A program made the position numbers and the translations under genes. DNA of 64,000 nt from the NCBI RefSeq assembly GCF_000758725.1, contig NZ_CP009428.1, positions 5,084,001 to 5,148,000 on the forward strand, read 5' to 3'. This document shows, piece by piece, positions 33,651-41,490 of this stretch; position 1 is the first letter of the stretch, and every line of letters starts with the position of its first letter. Under the pieces are notes generated by a model. It made no database searches and was not told the DNA's origin. It saw only the letters and a program-made list of their open reading frames with translations. Source of the DNA: Paenibacillus odorifer. Its GTDB lineage: Bacteria > Bacillota > Bacilli > Paenibacillales > Paenibacillaceae.

Positions 33651-34139
33651 ATGCCTTATTGCACCACCTGCGGAGCGGAATACAAGCAGGGCGCTAAATT
33701 TTGTGGAGAATGTGGAACCAGCCTTAACGGTACCGCTCCAGTGACCGCCCATCGACCAGCAGAAGATAATCATGTCAATCAAGAAGTTGTGCTCTGGAAA
33801 GGCAAACCTGCCGGCATCTCAGATCGACTTAAAGGAATTATAGCTCTTAACACAACTTCATATACCATTACAAGTCAGCGCATTATGTTAAAGACCGGAC
33901 TTATCGGTAAAAATGTTGAAGAAATCGAATTGCTGCGCGTACGCGATTTATCCGTGAAACAGTCAATAATGGACCGGATGCTTGGCATCGGGTCATTAAC
34001 TGTATTTTCTGATGATGCCTCAGCGCCTCAGCTTCTTTTTCGAAAAATCCATGATGCCCAAACCGTCAAAGATGTTCTGCGCAAAGCCGTTCGTGACGAG
34101 AAGATCGCCAACAACATTAGCTACCGCGAACAAATTTAA
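33651..34139 (+). CDS. Zinc-ribbon plus bacterial PH-domain protein
   Basis: The 162-residue protein has an N-terminal zinc ribbon with two CxxC pairs (YCTTCGAEY; KFCGECGTSL) and a linker. A PH-like domain follows (about residues 45-150: VLWKGKPAG, YTITSQRIMLKTG, EEIELLRVRDLSV, GIGSLTVFSDD). It is probably cytoplasmic and involved in protein or lipid contacts. The role is unknown. It has a strong ribosome site (AAAGGAGGG) and its own terminator. Confidence 0.85.
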   Translation: MPYCTTCGAEYKQGAKFCGECGTSLNGTAPVTAHRPAEDNHVNQEVVLWKGKPAGISDRLKGIIALNTTSYTITSQRIMLKTGLIGKNVEEIELLRVRDLSVKQSIMDRMLGIGSLTVFSDDASAPQLLFRKIHDAQTVKDVLRKAVRDEKIANNISYREQI

Positions 34140-34153
34140 GACGCTCATACGTA

Positions 34154-34183
34154 AAAAGGCCCCGGAAAACCGGGGCTTTTTGC
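34154..34183 (+). terminator. Terminator after the zinc-ribbon/PH gene
   Basis: GGCCCCGG pairs with CCGGGGC around AAAA, followed by TTTTTG. Confidence 0.9.
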
Positions 34184-34212
34184 TTGCGCTTGTACACTTG
34201 AAGTACTCTTTT

Positions 34213-35688
34213 TTAAGGAAGATAAAATGCCCCCGCTGGGATAACCCCCTTGATCTGGCTAGGACTCTCCCACTGCAAAACAACCCGGGCGTCGCCCGCA
34301 TTCTCATAATACTCCACCTTTATTTCATACGGCTTACCTGCTATCAGACTTATGCTTCCTTTTCGTTCCTGGCCGCTCTGATTTACCCAACTATCAATGA
34401 CTAGCCCGCCATCAATCCATACCCGTATCCCATCATCAGAGTAGGAATAAATCGTATAAATCTCGCTAAAAGCAGCCGTCAGCTTCCCACTCCACCGCAC
34501 AGAAAACGCATCTACACGAATGGCAGGATCAGGCGAACCTTGTCTCCATGAAAAGTTAATATTGGCATCCGTACGCAAAAGTGCAGGTGTGCCGCTAAGC
34601 GTCATGTTATTGTAGTATTGCCCACAGAGTCCACTCTCCAGCACACTATCCCCGATAGCAGCGAAAGCGGCGGCCTCAGCAGCATACTCCTCTCGTGTGA
34701 ATACCATTTTGTCGTTCATAAAAGCTTTTATCACAGCATCGGTATTCTTCTCATAGAGGAGTTTCCCCCAGGTCAGCTGATAAGACCATTTGGGCTGCGT
34801 TTTGGACAACAGTTCAGCAGACGGAAGCTCTCCATTCTCACCAATCGCAATCAGCTTGCCACGACCCAGATCCCATAAATTATCATAATGGCTAATCTTG
34901 AAATCCGCGTCATAAATGTCGAGCGCCAGCACATCTACCTTATCACTGCCCGGATAGTATTCTGCCGGCTCATCACACCACTGATTTTTTGCATTTGGAC
35001 TCCAAACCCACAATAAATTATGCAGCTTATGATAATTGGTAAAACGATCGAACATAAGGTTCCACAATGCAGCGTAATTGCTCTTTTGCCCCCACCAAAA
35101 CCATCCACCATTCATTTCATGATACGGCCGCCAAAGTACAGGAATCCCTGCGTCATTAAGCTTTTTCAGCGACTGGGCTATCTTATCCAGATCAGCTAAC
35201 AGCGCATTATACTGGGTGGTACCTGAGGTTATATATTTATCAAAATCAGCATTGCTTAGGCTCGTATTTACATTCCCCCAAGTTGGCGCTGTCCCCGGTA
35301 ATGCAGCGTGATAACACATCGTTACGATCCCGCCGGCCCTAGACCAGCGTATCGCACTGTTGACGACCCAATTCCGCTGATTGTCAATTAGAGCCTGGGA
35401 CTGATTATTGATTGCGCCCAGCTCGTAGCCATGAAGCGCAGCATATTGCCCACTGGTATTTTTAAGCTTCTCCATGAGCTCGTCTGCACTTTCCAAATAA
35501 TCATGTTGGCCGCTTATCACACCCTTTCCCTGCAAGTAATAGAGGGTATTCAGCAATAGCTGAGCCGAGGACGACAGTCCCGAATCCGCCGGAGCCATTT
35601 GTAATCTGCGAAAAGCCATCTGCCACTGCACATCGCCCACGAACCTTGATGCTGAATCAACCATCTGACGAATAATCCGCTGCTCCAT
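34213..35688 (-). CDS. Glycoside hydrolase family 26-like protein with PA14 domain
   Basis: The 491-residue protein has a GH26-type barrel (residues about 35-335): LWRPYHEMNGGWFW places the acid/base at E191, and IAIGENGE places the nucleophile at E284. A PA14-like carbohydrate-binding module follows (about 355-491: CGQYYNNMTLSG, YTIYSYSDDGIRVWIDG). GH26 enzymes are mainly beta-mannanases. There is no signal peptide at the start (MEQRIIRQMV), unusual for a polysaccharide-degrading enzyme with a binding module; AAAGGATGG supports this start. Confidence 0.85.
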   Translation of the reverse strand: MEQRIIRQMVDSASRFVGDVQWQMAFRRLQMAPADSGLSSSAQLLLNTLYYLQGKGVISGQHDYLESADELMEKLKNTSGQYAALHGYELGAINNQSQALIDNQRNWVVNSAIRWSRAGGIVTMCYHAALPGTAPTWGNVNTSLSNADFDKYITSGTTQYNALLADLDKIAQSLKKLNDAGIPVLWRPYHEMNGGWFWWGQKSNYAALWNLMFDRFTNYHKLHNLLWVWSPNAKNQWCDEPAEYYPGSDKVDVLALDIYDADFKISHYDNLWDLGRGKLIAIGENGELPSAELLSKTQPKWSYQLTWGKLLYEKNTDAVIKAFMNDKMVFTREEYAAEAAAFAAIGDSVLESGLCGQYYNNMTLSGTPALLRTDANINFSWRQGSPDPAIRVDAFSVRWSGKLTAAFSEIYTIYSYSDDGIRVWIDGGLVIDSWVNQSGQERKGSISLIAGKPYEIKVEYYENAGDARVVLQWESPSQIKGVIPAGAFYLP

Positions 35689-35830
35689 CTATTCTCACCA
35701 TCCTTTTAAATCTTTTTAAGTTATAGTATGGGGACAATAGTGACATGAACTCAGCGAATGGACATGAAGTTGTAAAATAAGTTGGGACGATATAAGGAAC
35801 TGCTGAATAATTTCACGGCTCAACAAAAAA

Positions 35831-35860
35831 AGGAGCTCAGCGGCTCCTCATTACTTTTTT
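35831..35860 (-). terminator. Terminator of the deaminase gene
   Basis: AGGAGC pairs with GCTCCT (35831-35848) with an A run on the left, giving a T run on the minus strand. Confidence 0.75.
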
Positions 35861-35862
35861 TC

Positions 35863-36279
35863 TTATCTCGTGTACCTTAAAGGCAATAGCTCAGTGATTT
35901 CATATTTAGCTAATCGGTCATCCTCCGATACAATTATCTTGCAGTCTATTCCGTAATCCGCAATTAACTCTCGGCACATGCCGCAGGGAGAGACTACTTT
36001 AATCTCTTTTTCCTCGCTGTCTGGATCAGAATGCCTTACCGCAACAATCGTATCAAATTCCTTATAACCTTCGGATATCGCTTTGCCAATCACCATCGCT
36101 TCTGCACAGACTGTAATCCTCCCCATGCTGGCTTCCACATGTACCGCTGTAAAAATCTCTCCTGTTTTAGTACGAAGCGCTGCACCCACATGATGACGCC
36201 CCCATTCATAACGTCTGGTAATTATATCTTCGGCAGCCGTAATAAGCGTCTGATCCTCAATGGTAATTATGTACTCCAT
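35863..36279 (-). CDS. Cytidine deaminase-like enzyme
   Basis: The 138-residue protein has the zinc-dependent deaminase pattern: VCAEAMVIGKAI with the catalytic Cys-Ala-Glu, and PCGMCRELI with the two remaining Cys ligands. The sequence HHVGAALRTKTGEIF fits the Cdd/blasticidin-S-deaminase group rather than deoxycytidylate deaminase. It deaminates cytidine or a nucleoside analogue in pyrimidine salvage. It has its own ribosome site (AAAGGAGG) and terminator. Because the CAEA replaces the usual HAE, the alternative of blasticidin-type specificity remains open. Confidence 0.82.
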   Translation of the reverse strand: MEYIITIEDQTLITAAEDIITRRYEWGRHHVGAALRTKTGEIFTAVHVEASMGRITVCAEAMVIGKAISEGYKEFDTIVAVRHSDPDSEEKEIKVVSPCGMCRELIADYGIDCKIIVSEDDRLAKYEITELLPLRYTR

Positions 36280-36379
36280 ATCCAGTTACGTCCTCCTTTA
36301 TTTTACCTAATTATATTAAATCGCACTGAATTATGATATAAGATATACTATTTTAAGTGCCAAAAAAGGAGGAGCAGAA

Positions 36380-36817
36380 TTGAAAGTGAAAAAATGGATC
36401 TCCAGTCTCATCATTGTTGCATTACTTGCTTTGGCTAGTTACTGGTTTGAACAAAACGGAGAGCCTACAGACCCCTCGTCTCCATCCAATTCGAGTGTTG
36501 TTCAGCTAACCTTCCCATCAGACCGCTATCCTGAGACCGCCAAGCATATTCAGGATGCCATTGCGAAAGGTGAATCCGCCACATGTACGATTAACCGAGA
36601 GCAGGCTGAAGAGAACCGCAAAGAGTCCTTAAAAGGGATCCCTACTAAAAAGGGATATGACCGGGATGAATGGCCAATGGCTATGTGTGAGGAAGGCGGC
36701 GTTGGTGCCGACATTGAATACATAACGCCAAGCGATAACCGCGGGGCAGGAAGCTGGGTTGGCAATCAGCTGGAGGATTATGCAGACGGAACCCGGGTGG
36801 AATTTATGTTTAAATAA
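36380..36817 (+). CDS. NucA/NucB-type extracellular deoxyribonuclease
   Basis: The 145-residue protein starts at a TTG with GGAGGAG upstream. It has an N-terminal membrane or signal segment (WISSLIIVALLALASYWF) and the NucA/NucB core with YDRDEWPMAMCEEGG and PSDNRGAGSWVGNQL. B. subtilis relatives are membrane-associated (NucA, competence) or secreted by sporulating cells (NucB). Here it stands alone, so a specific role in competence or biofilm DNA turnover cannot be decided. A terminator follows. Confidence 0.9.
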   Translation: MKVKKWISSLIIVALLALASYWFEQNGEPTDPSSPSNSSVVQLTFPSDRYPETAKHIQDAIAKGESATCTINREQAEENRKESLKGIPTKKGYDRDEWPMAMCEEGGVGADIEYITPSDNRGAGSWVGNQLEDYADGTRVEFMFK

Positions 36818-36851
36818 CGATCTGTCTGACCATCCCCAGGCAACAGAATAG

Positions 36852-36880
36852 CCCCACCTGGCATTCGCCAGACGGGGCTA
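36852..36880 (+). terminator. Hairpin after the nuclease gene
   Basis: GCCCC-ACCTGGC pairs with GCCAGACGGGGC; it may serve both convergent genes. Confidence 0.75.
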
Positions 36881-36898
36881 CACTTCACATCAGCTAAC

Positions 36899-37048
36899 TT
36901 AGAATAAGCAAGCTTTAGTGATGATAACCAGCAAGATGAAAAGTACCAGGATTGCTCCTGTAGAAGTCCAAGGACTACACACCGGACCTACTGATGCTGG
37001 ACTTACTACCGGACCAACGTTACAACCACAACCATGTTCCATACCCAT
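36899..37048 (-). CDS. YjcZ-like small membrane protein
   Basis: The 49 residues begin MGMEHGCGCNVGPVVSPASV and end in a hydrophobic segment (TGAILVLFILLVIITKACLF), the pattern of the small YjcZ-type proteins made during sporulation. AGGAGG lies before the ATG at 37048. It is missed by many gene callers because of length. Confidence 0.7.
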   Translation of the reverse strand: MGMEHGCGCNVGPVVSPASVGPVCSPWTSTGAILVLFILLVIITKACLF

Positions 37049-37197
37049 TTTCAATTCCTCCTAATGATTAATGACTACAGCACAAGATATGTAAAAAGGA
37101 GATAAGCCGTTTGGGCGAATTGGCAAACAAATGCCAATCACCTAATGAATTGAAGGCGGACAGTCGATAAACAGGATATACACAAAGGAGGTGCAAT

Positions 37198-37374
37198 ATG
37201 GATATAGCTGCATTATCAATGGCAATGAGCCAAGCATCCTTAGCTCAAAATGTTGGGATACAGGTCATGAATATTGCCAAGAATCAGGCTGAAACCCAGA
37301 GCCAAACTATGGTGGAAATGCTGGGCAAAAGCGTTGCTCCGAATTTGGGAAAAACACTTGATATTAGTGTGTAA
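37198..37374 (+). CDS. YjfB-family small protein (putative motility protein)
   Basis: The 58 residues begin MDIAALSMAMSQASLAQNVG and continue IQVMNIAKNQAETQSQ, the typical YjfB pattern. In B. subtilis the homologue belongs to the sigma-D (flagellar) regulon. A strong ribosome site (AAAGGAGGTG) is present. A GTCGATAA about 30 bp upstream resembles a sigma-D minus-10 element, but a clear minus-35 is not obvious. Confidence 0.85.
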   Translation: MDIAALSMAMSQASLAQNVGIQVMNIAKNQAETQSQTMVEMLGKSVAPNLGKTLDISV

Positions 37375-37384
37375 TTGCTTTATG

Positions 37385-37463
37385 CTAAGGGTACATGAGA
37401 ACTAACGTTCCTATGTATCCTTAGACTTTTTTTACTCTACATAGCCCTTCGGGCTTTTCTTTT
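37385..37463 (+). terminator. Two successive terminators after the YjfB-like gene
   Basis: CTAAGG.TACAT pairs with ATGTA.CCTTAG (37385-37424) and is followed by TTTTTTT. AGCCC-TTCG-GGGCT-type hairpin plus TTTTCTTTT follows at 37443-37463. Confidence 0.8.
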
Positions 37464-37528
37464 GCGCATTTATGCGAACATACGATCCCGTTAGTGATTT
37501 ATTAGTGATTTTAAACGAGGTGAATAAG

Positions 37529-38089
37529 TTGGAGAACATGAAATCATATTATCAAATGACTGTGCTTGAGAAATGGACGGAGGATCTATACAAGCGATTA
37601 AATCTTCATCAGCCTTCGCAAATTTCAATATCGTATATTGCAGAGCGGCTTAATATCTGGGTTCATTATTTGGATGTGAGAAGCAAGAGCATTGAAGCGT
37701 CTGCAGGGATGTACAGCCTGTTTATCGACAACCGCCTTCCAGCCAATCTTCAACGGCTAGAGTTTCTTCATGAACTGTGTCATCTACTTCGCCATGGCAG
37801 CGATAATCAGACCTTGATGCCAGAGCATTTCACGCGGGCACAGGAGGACGAATCAGAGCGTTTTATCTTGTATGCGGCGATGCCTTACTCCATGATCTCC
37901 CGCATGACATTGCCTGAGCAACGGGAAGATGCCATCTCCTATCTTGCAGCAGAATTCCAAGTACCTGCCGAGCTGGCCTTACAGCGGATTGATCAGATCC
38001 AAAGACGTGTGTTCCAAGGGCAATTATTGGCCGTGATGGGAAGAAGCGAAGAACGACAGACACATATTCGCAACGGATCACGGAGATAA
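37529..38089 (+). CDS. ImmA/IrrE-type metallopeptidase
   Basis: The protein is about 187 residues. The zinc motif is in LHELCHLLRHG, and a second acidic helix (EDESERFILYAAMP) matches the IrrE/ImmA fold, which cleaves cognate XRE repressors in mobile-element or stress induction. The preferred start is the TTG at 37529 (GAGGTG upstream). No XRE gene is adjacent, so its target is unknown. A weak LexA-like sequence (CGAACATACGATCC) lies just upstream. Confidence 0.8.
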   Translation: MENMKSYYQMTVLEKWTEDLYKRLNLHQPSQISISYIAERLNIWVHYLDVRSKSIEASAGMYSLFIDNRLPANLQRLEFLHELCHLLRHGSDNQTLMPEHFTRAQEDESERFILYAAMPYSMISRMTLPEQREDAISYLAAEFQVPAELALQRIDQIQRRVFQGQLLAVMGRSEERQTHIRNGSRR

Positions 38090-38155
38090 TAAACTTAGTT
38101 GCAGTAGTTCTCTGCATATTCATTTATGGTGGAATTTCTCGTGAGGGGGAACGAC

Positions 38156-38317
38156 ATGGAAGCCATTAAAGTAATTGAATTATTACTGACTCATCCGGAT
38201 TATAATGTAGATGCAGTACACCCCGAAATCCCGGATTTTGTGGGCATTGAGACGATTGAGGTGGATCACGAAACGGGGACCTTCTCCATTTTATTGCAAG
38301 AACCCAAAGAAGACTAA
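38156..38317 (+). CDS. Small acidic protein of unknown function
   Basis: The 53 residues begin MEAIKVIELLLTHPDYNVDA and end in EPKED. The ATG at 38156 has GAGGGGGA upstream. It lies 66 nt after the ImmA/IrrE-type gene on the same strand and shares the following terminator, so the two may be co-transcribed. No motif is recognised. Confidence 0.65.
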   Translation: MEAIKVIELLLTHPDYNVDAVHPEIPDFVGIETIEVDHETGTFSILLQEPKED

Positions 38318-38343
38318 AAGAGAATCATTATTCTTCATAAGTT

Positions 38344-38424
38344 AAAAGGCAGCAAATATAGTATGTCCCGGCAATTCTTCGTTCGCCTACGCCTGGATTA
38401 CTATCGGTATTTGCTGCCTTTTTG
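38344..38424. terminator. Long-loop hairpin terminator
   Basis: AAAAGGCAGCAAATA (38344) pairs with TATTTGCTGCCTTTTT (38409-38424). It can serve the plus-strand pair; its right arm overlaps the end of the small minus-strand gene. Confidence 0.7.
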
Positions 38425-38547
38425 TATTACACAACCCCAAATTAAAAACCATAAGATTTTCATCCCCGGCAGCCTCGGACTTGCCTGGTTTTCCAGCACC
38501 TTAATTCGCTGCTCCAGCTCCAGTATTTTCTCTTCTTCCTGCGTCAT
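38401..38547 (-). CDS. Small coiled-coil/membrane peptide
   Basis: The 48 residues begin MTQEEEKILELEQRIKVLEN (coiled coil) and contain a hydrophobic segment (MKILWFLIWGCVI). AAAGGAGG lies before the ATG at 38547, which is strong support. Function unknown. Confidence 0.6.
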   Translation of the reverse strand: MTQEEEKILELEQRIKVLENQASPRLPGMKILWFLIWGCVIQKGSKYR

Positions 38548-38656
38548 ATTCTTACCTCCTTTCTTATTTGTACATTTACAAGATATCTATGAATGACATA
38601 ATAGTCTCTGTATATTATCTTATACTACATACAAATTATCTATATGGAGGGAATTA

Positions 38657-38992
38657 ATGAAGAAAAATACAAAACTAATCTTCATCGTTCTAATCCTTTT
38701 AATCTGTGGAATAACATCCTTAGCCCTCCACTCCTTCCGAAATCATATGAACAGAGAAGTCATTCATTATCTAATAGAGACGAGAAATTATAAGAAGGAA
38801 GATTTTTATAAAGTATACACCCAGATTGCCAAAGCTCCCCTCGTAAGTACCACGGTGATTTTCGCAGACGAACCCTACGCAAGATACTTTTATCGAAAAG
38901 AAAATGGAAGGATCTATCAATACAGCAGGGCTCCTGTTAAAGGTAATGATCCTAGCTATACATATAAACATATCGAAGAGGATCTCCAGTGA
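38657..38992 (+). CDS. DUF3139-like small membrane protein
   Basis: The 111 residues have one N-terminal membrane segment (LIFIVLILLICGITSLAL). An extracytoplasmic part (NREVIHYLIETRNYKKEDFY, RYFYRKENGRIYQY) resembles DUF3139 proteins of Bacillota. The ribosome site is TGGAGGG. There is no known function. A hairpin with a long T run follows. Confidence 0.7.
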   Translation: MKKNTKLIFIVLILLICGITSLALHSFRNHMNREVIHYLIETRNYKKEDFYKVYTQIAKAPLVSTTVIFADEPYARYFYRKENGRIYQYSRAPVKGNDPSYTYKHIEEDLQ

Positions 38993-39008
38993 AGGAGTCA
39001 CTCTATTA

Positions 39009-39066
39009 AAAAGACGCGTTTGTCCAGCAGTCAGCACTTGGTGCTTGGGCAAATGCGTTTTTTTGA
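39009..39066 (+). terminator. Terminator after the DUF3139-like gene
   Basis: AAAAAGACGCGTTTGTCC pairs imperfectly with GGGCAAATGCGTTTTTTT, with an inner hairpin AGCACTTGGTGCT. Confidence 0.75.
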
Positions 39067-39125
39067 TCTCCCCTGTTCTAAATAAGTAACCATCGTTTGC
39101 GTAGACAATATTGGCGTGGTGCTTA

Positions 39126-39270
39126 GCAGCTATCGGACACAGTTGATCTTATGCGTAGCATAACCCTCCATTTCGAAGTGTAACGGACCCCATCGCCTTT
39201 ATTGGCATGAGAAACACCTTACAAGGCCCACTTTTTAAGGAATAGCGTCACTGGGGTCCGCGAACTTGCT
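39126..39270 (+). repeat. Dispersed ~145-bp repeat, copy A
   Basis: It begins CTATCGGACACAGTTGATCT and contains an inner inverted repeat CGGACCCCAT...ACTGGGGTCCG (39186-39264). The reverse complement of 42790-42943 aligns along its whole length. This is the main content of the 39067-39436 gap. Confidence 0.7.
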
Positions 39271-39436
39271 CAAAAGTCTATTTATATGCAAATAACGACT
39301 TCTGAGTCCATAACCCTCTGGCGATAATTTATGAATAGGCATCATCTACTCTCAAACACAAAGAAATTTTCTCAGGAACAAAATGTGACCTAATGCCGTC
39401 CTAAATGGTGTTATAGGTAAAGGGGGGCACAGTATC

Positions 39437-39931
39437 ATGCAGCGATCCATGACCCGGCCGGGAAATCATGTGATGAAGAGTTACGAAATCTACGCAGATA
39501 TGCTGTTCCGGATCGCTTTGGTCCATCTAGGCAGCCGGCAAGATGCCGAAGAAGCCACTCAGGATACCTTCATCAAGCTAATAGAAAAAGCGCCAAAGTT
39601 CAAAGATGCCGAACATCAGAAGGCATGGCTGATCCGGGTAATCACCAATCATTGTAAAACACTACTGGGCAGAGGCTGGCGCAAGCGCGAGGTTAAGCTG
39701 GAGAGCGCTGAGCCAATTGCGGCAGACAGCCCCGAGGATTGGGCTCTGCTGCAGTTAGTTATGGCGATGCCCATGAAGTATAAAACCGTAATCCATCTTT
39801 ATTATTACGAGGACTATCCCATCCAGGAGATCGGCAAGATTCTGCAGATTAGTCAGTCTGCCGTGAAAATGAGACTTCAGCGGGGACGGCAACGGTTAAA
39901 ACTGGAGCTGGAAGGAGCGGAACCACAGTGA
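39437..39931 (+). CDS. ECF sigma factor
   Basis: The 164-residue sigma factor has region 2 (YADMLFRIALVHLGSRQDAE then EATQDTFIKLIE) and region 4 (YKTVIHLYYYEDYPIQEIGK then ILQISQSAVKMRLQRGRQRL). It directs RNA polymerase to a small regulon, usually for envelope stress. GGGGGG lies upstream of the ATG. The gene overlaps the next by 4 nt (GTGA), the usual arrangement with an anti-sigma partner. Its own promoter motif cannot be identified by eye. Confidence 0.9.
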   Translation: MQRSMTRPGNHVMKSYEIYADMLFRIALVHLGSRQDAEEATQDTFIKLIEKAPKFKDAEHQKAWLIRVITNHCKTLLGRGWRKREVKLESAEPIAADSPEDWALLQLVMAMPMKYKTVIHLYYYEDYPIQEIGKILQISQSAVKMRLQRGRQRLKLELEGAEPQ

Positions 39932-40917
39932 AGGAAGATCAGTTTCGAACATCATATAAGAAAGCGGTGGATTCGATGAAGCCAGGTGAAGAAATGAAAA
40001 AAGAATTGTTCGACAAAATGGAGCAGCGGCAGGAGCGGAAACGTCCGCGCAAGACGGTTTATATCGCGGCAAGTGTCGTGCTCGCCGCAGGAATCGGTCT
40101 GGCTGGGCCTAGTATATGGCAGCAGTTGAACAGTCAGAGCTCCCCGGGGCAGGTTGCCCAGGTAACTCCGGGTGTAAGCAATGCTGGCAATTCGGGCACA
40201 GCTACATCGGGCAGCATTGTCATTCCCAAGCTGAAACTGCCAGATAAGGAATCTGGCGTGAAGGCAGATATGATCGCCTTGGTCGTGTATAAAAATAATA
40301 TTTACACACAGTCAGCGACTCGCATCGACGCTGCCGATGCTGCCGCTCTGCGCGGTGACAAGTTAGGACGCACTACAGGCGGCATCAACGAATGGAGCGG
40401 TAACGACGAATATATTGAGTTAGCCTCGAACATCGGCGAAACGGATCTCTATTCCGTGAAGGGCTATGACTCCAGCTTCCTGATTATGTCCTATTCGGAA
40501 ATCAACGGCGAGGTATTCGCTGAACTGTATGAGCACACGAACGGCATCACCATAAACAGCGGCGCCGACCTATTCGGCAAGCTGAATCTTGAAGGCCGAG
40601 TTACTTCAGCTCAGTCGGAAAGCTTCAACAGCTGGAACAACGGCCTCCAGCAGCAGGCGCCAATCGCCAATGGCGAGGCGCTTGATGGCTTCCTGACAGC
40701 ACTCCAAGCGGCTAAACCGCTGGCAGCAGAGCCGCTGATCGAGCAAGGCATCTACGACAGCGAAGACCGCAAGATCATCTATCTGCAGCTGGAAGACAAC
40801 GCCCGAGTAGAGCTGACGCTGTTCGGTCAAGGACTTGTACGCTACGGTCAGGCACCGGTATTCTTCGAGGTCGAATCCGGGGCATTCCAGCAGCTGTGGG
40901 ACAGCATGAAACTTTAG
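39928..40917 (+). CDS. Putative membrane anti-sigma factor
   Basis: The 329-residue protein starts at a GTG overlapping the sigma gene stop. It has a short cytoplasmic N-terminus (about residues 1-45, rich in Lys and Glu), one membrane segment (TVYIAASVVLAAGIGLAGPS) and an extracytoplasmic domain of about 260 residues. No zinc motif of the ZAS type is seen. By position it should hold the ECF sigma at the membrane and release it on an external signal. Confidence 0.75.
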   Translation: MKEDQFRTSYKKAVDSMKPGEEMKKELFDKMEQRQERKRPRKTVYIAASVVLAAGIGLAGPSIWQQLNSQSSPGQVAQVTPGVSNAGNSGTATSGSIVIPKLKLPDKESGVKADMIALVVYKNNIYTQSATRIDAADAAALRGDKLGRTTGGINEWSGNDEYIELASNIGETDLYSVKGYDSSFLIMSYSEINGEVFAELYEHTNGITINSGADLFGKLNLEGRVTSAQSESFNSWNNGLQQQAPIANGEALDGFLTALQAAKPLAAEPLIEQGIYDSEDRKIIYLQLEDNARVELTLFGQGLVRYGQAPVFFEVESGAFQQLWDSMKL

Positions 40918-40936
40918 GGATGTTGGTGGATACCCA

Positions 40937-41165
40937 GGGCCTGCGGTTGGGATTGGGATTGCGATCGGGATTGCGATCGGGACTGCGATCGGGATTGCGA
41001 TCGGATTGCGATCGGATTGCGATCGGGACTGCGATCGGGATTGCGATCGAGACTGCGATCGAGACTGCGATTGGGACTGCGATTGGGACTGCGATCGGGA
41101 CTGCGATCGGGACTGCGATTGCGAATGCGATCGAGATTGAGATTGAGATTGAGATTGGGACTGCG
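40937..41165. repeat. Hexamer/12-mer tandem repeat tract (GCGATCGGGAYT)
   Basis: About 230 bp are made of 6-bp units of the forms GCGATC, GGGATT, GGGACT, GCGATT and GAGATT, many combining to GCGATCGGGATTGCGATCGG. No frame contains a stop, which creates long but repetitive false ORFs on both strands. It begins directly after the anti-sigma gene and ends before the terminator at 41236. Confidence 0.9.
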
Positions 41166-41235
41166 GTCGGAAGCAATTGGGTACATCGTTTCGATCGCCT
41201 TGCTCTCCATTGGAGGAATTTAGCTGACTGCTAAC

Positions 41236-41288
41236 AAAAACGGCGCTGCTTCCAAACCATTTCATGGTTTGGAGCAGTGCCGTTTTGT
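41236..41288 (+). terminator. Terminator of the sigma/anti-sigma operon
   Basis: AAAACGGC.CTGCTTCCAAACC pairs with GGTTTGGAGCAG.GCCGTTTT. The tandem repeat tract lies inside the transcript ahead of it. Confidence 0.85.
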
Positions 41289-41445
41289 GCTTTACTGTAT
41301 GGTTTATGAGCTCGCATACTAGATATGCTGGTTGCAGAGGTGAAACTACTGACTGTTCCTTTATAGGCTACTTCTCATTGTAATTTCTGCAACTACATCT
41401 GCGAGGAGCATGGCACTAACGAGCTAACGAACTAACCTCCTTCAC

Positions 41446-41472
41446 CTCGAGCTATCGGACCTAGTGGACCTC
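41446..41472. repeat. Dispersed repeat, copy C fragment cut by the IS
   Basis: AGCTATCGGACCTAGTGGACC matches the start of copies A and B (CTATCGGACNCAGYTGA) and ends where the IS begins. Sequence resembling the middle of the repeat (CATAGATGCCGCTATTTGCTG) continues after the IS at about 42752. Confidence 0.45.
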
Positions 41473-41490
41473 TGTCAAGAAAGTGGACAG

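Noticed and set aside
37475..37488. LexA box before the ImmA/IrrE-type gene
   Set aside because: CGAACATACGATCC has 12 of 14 matches, but the conserved right half GTTCG is broken, so it is kept only as a remark.
40606..41265. Long open frames on both strands through the hexamer tract
   Set aside because: They arise because the 6-bp repeat lacks stops in every frame; there is no ribosome site and the translations are simple repeats.
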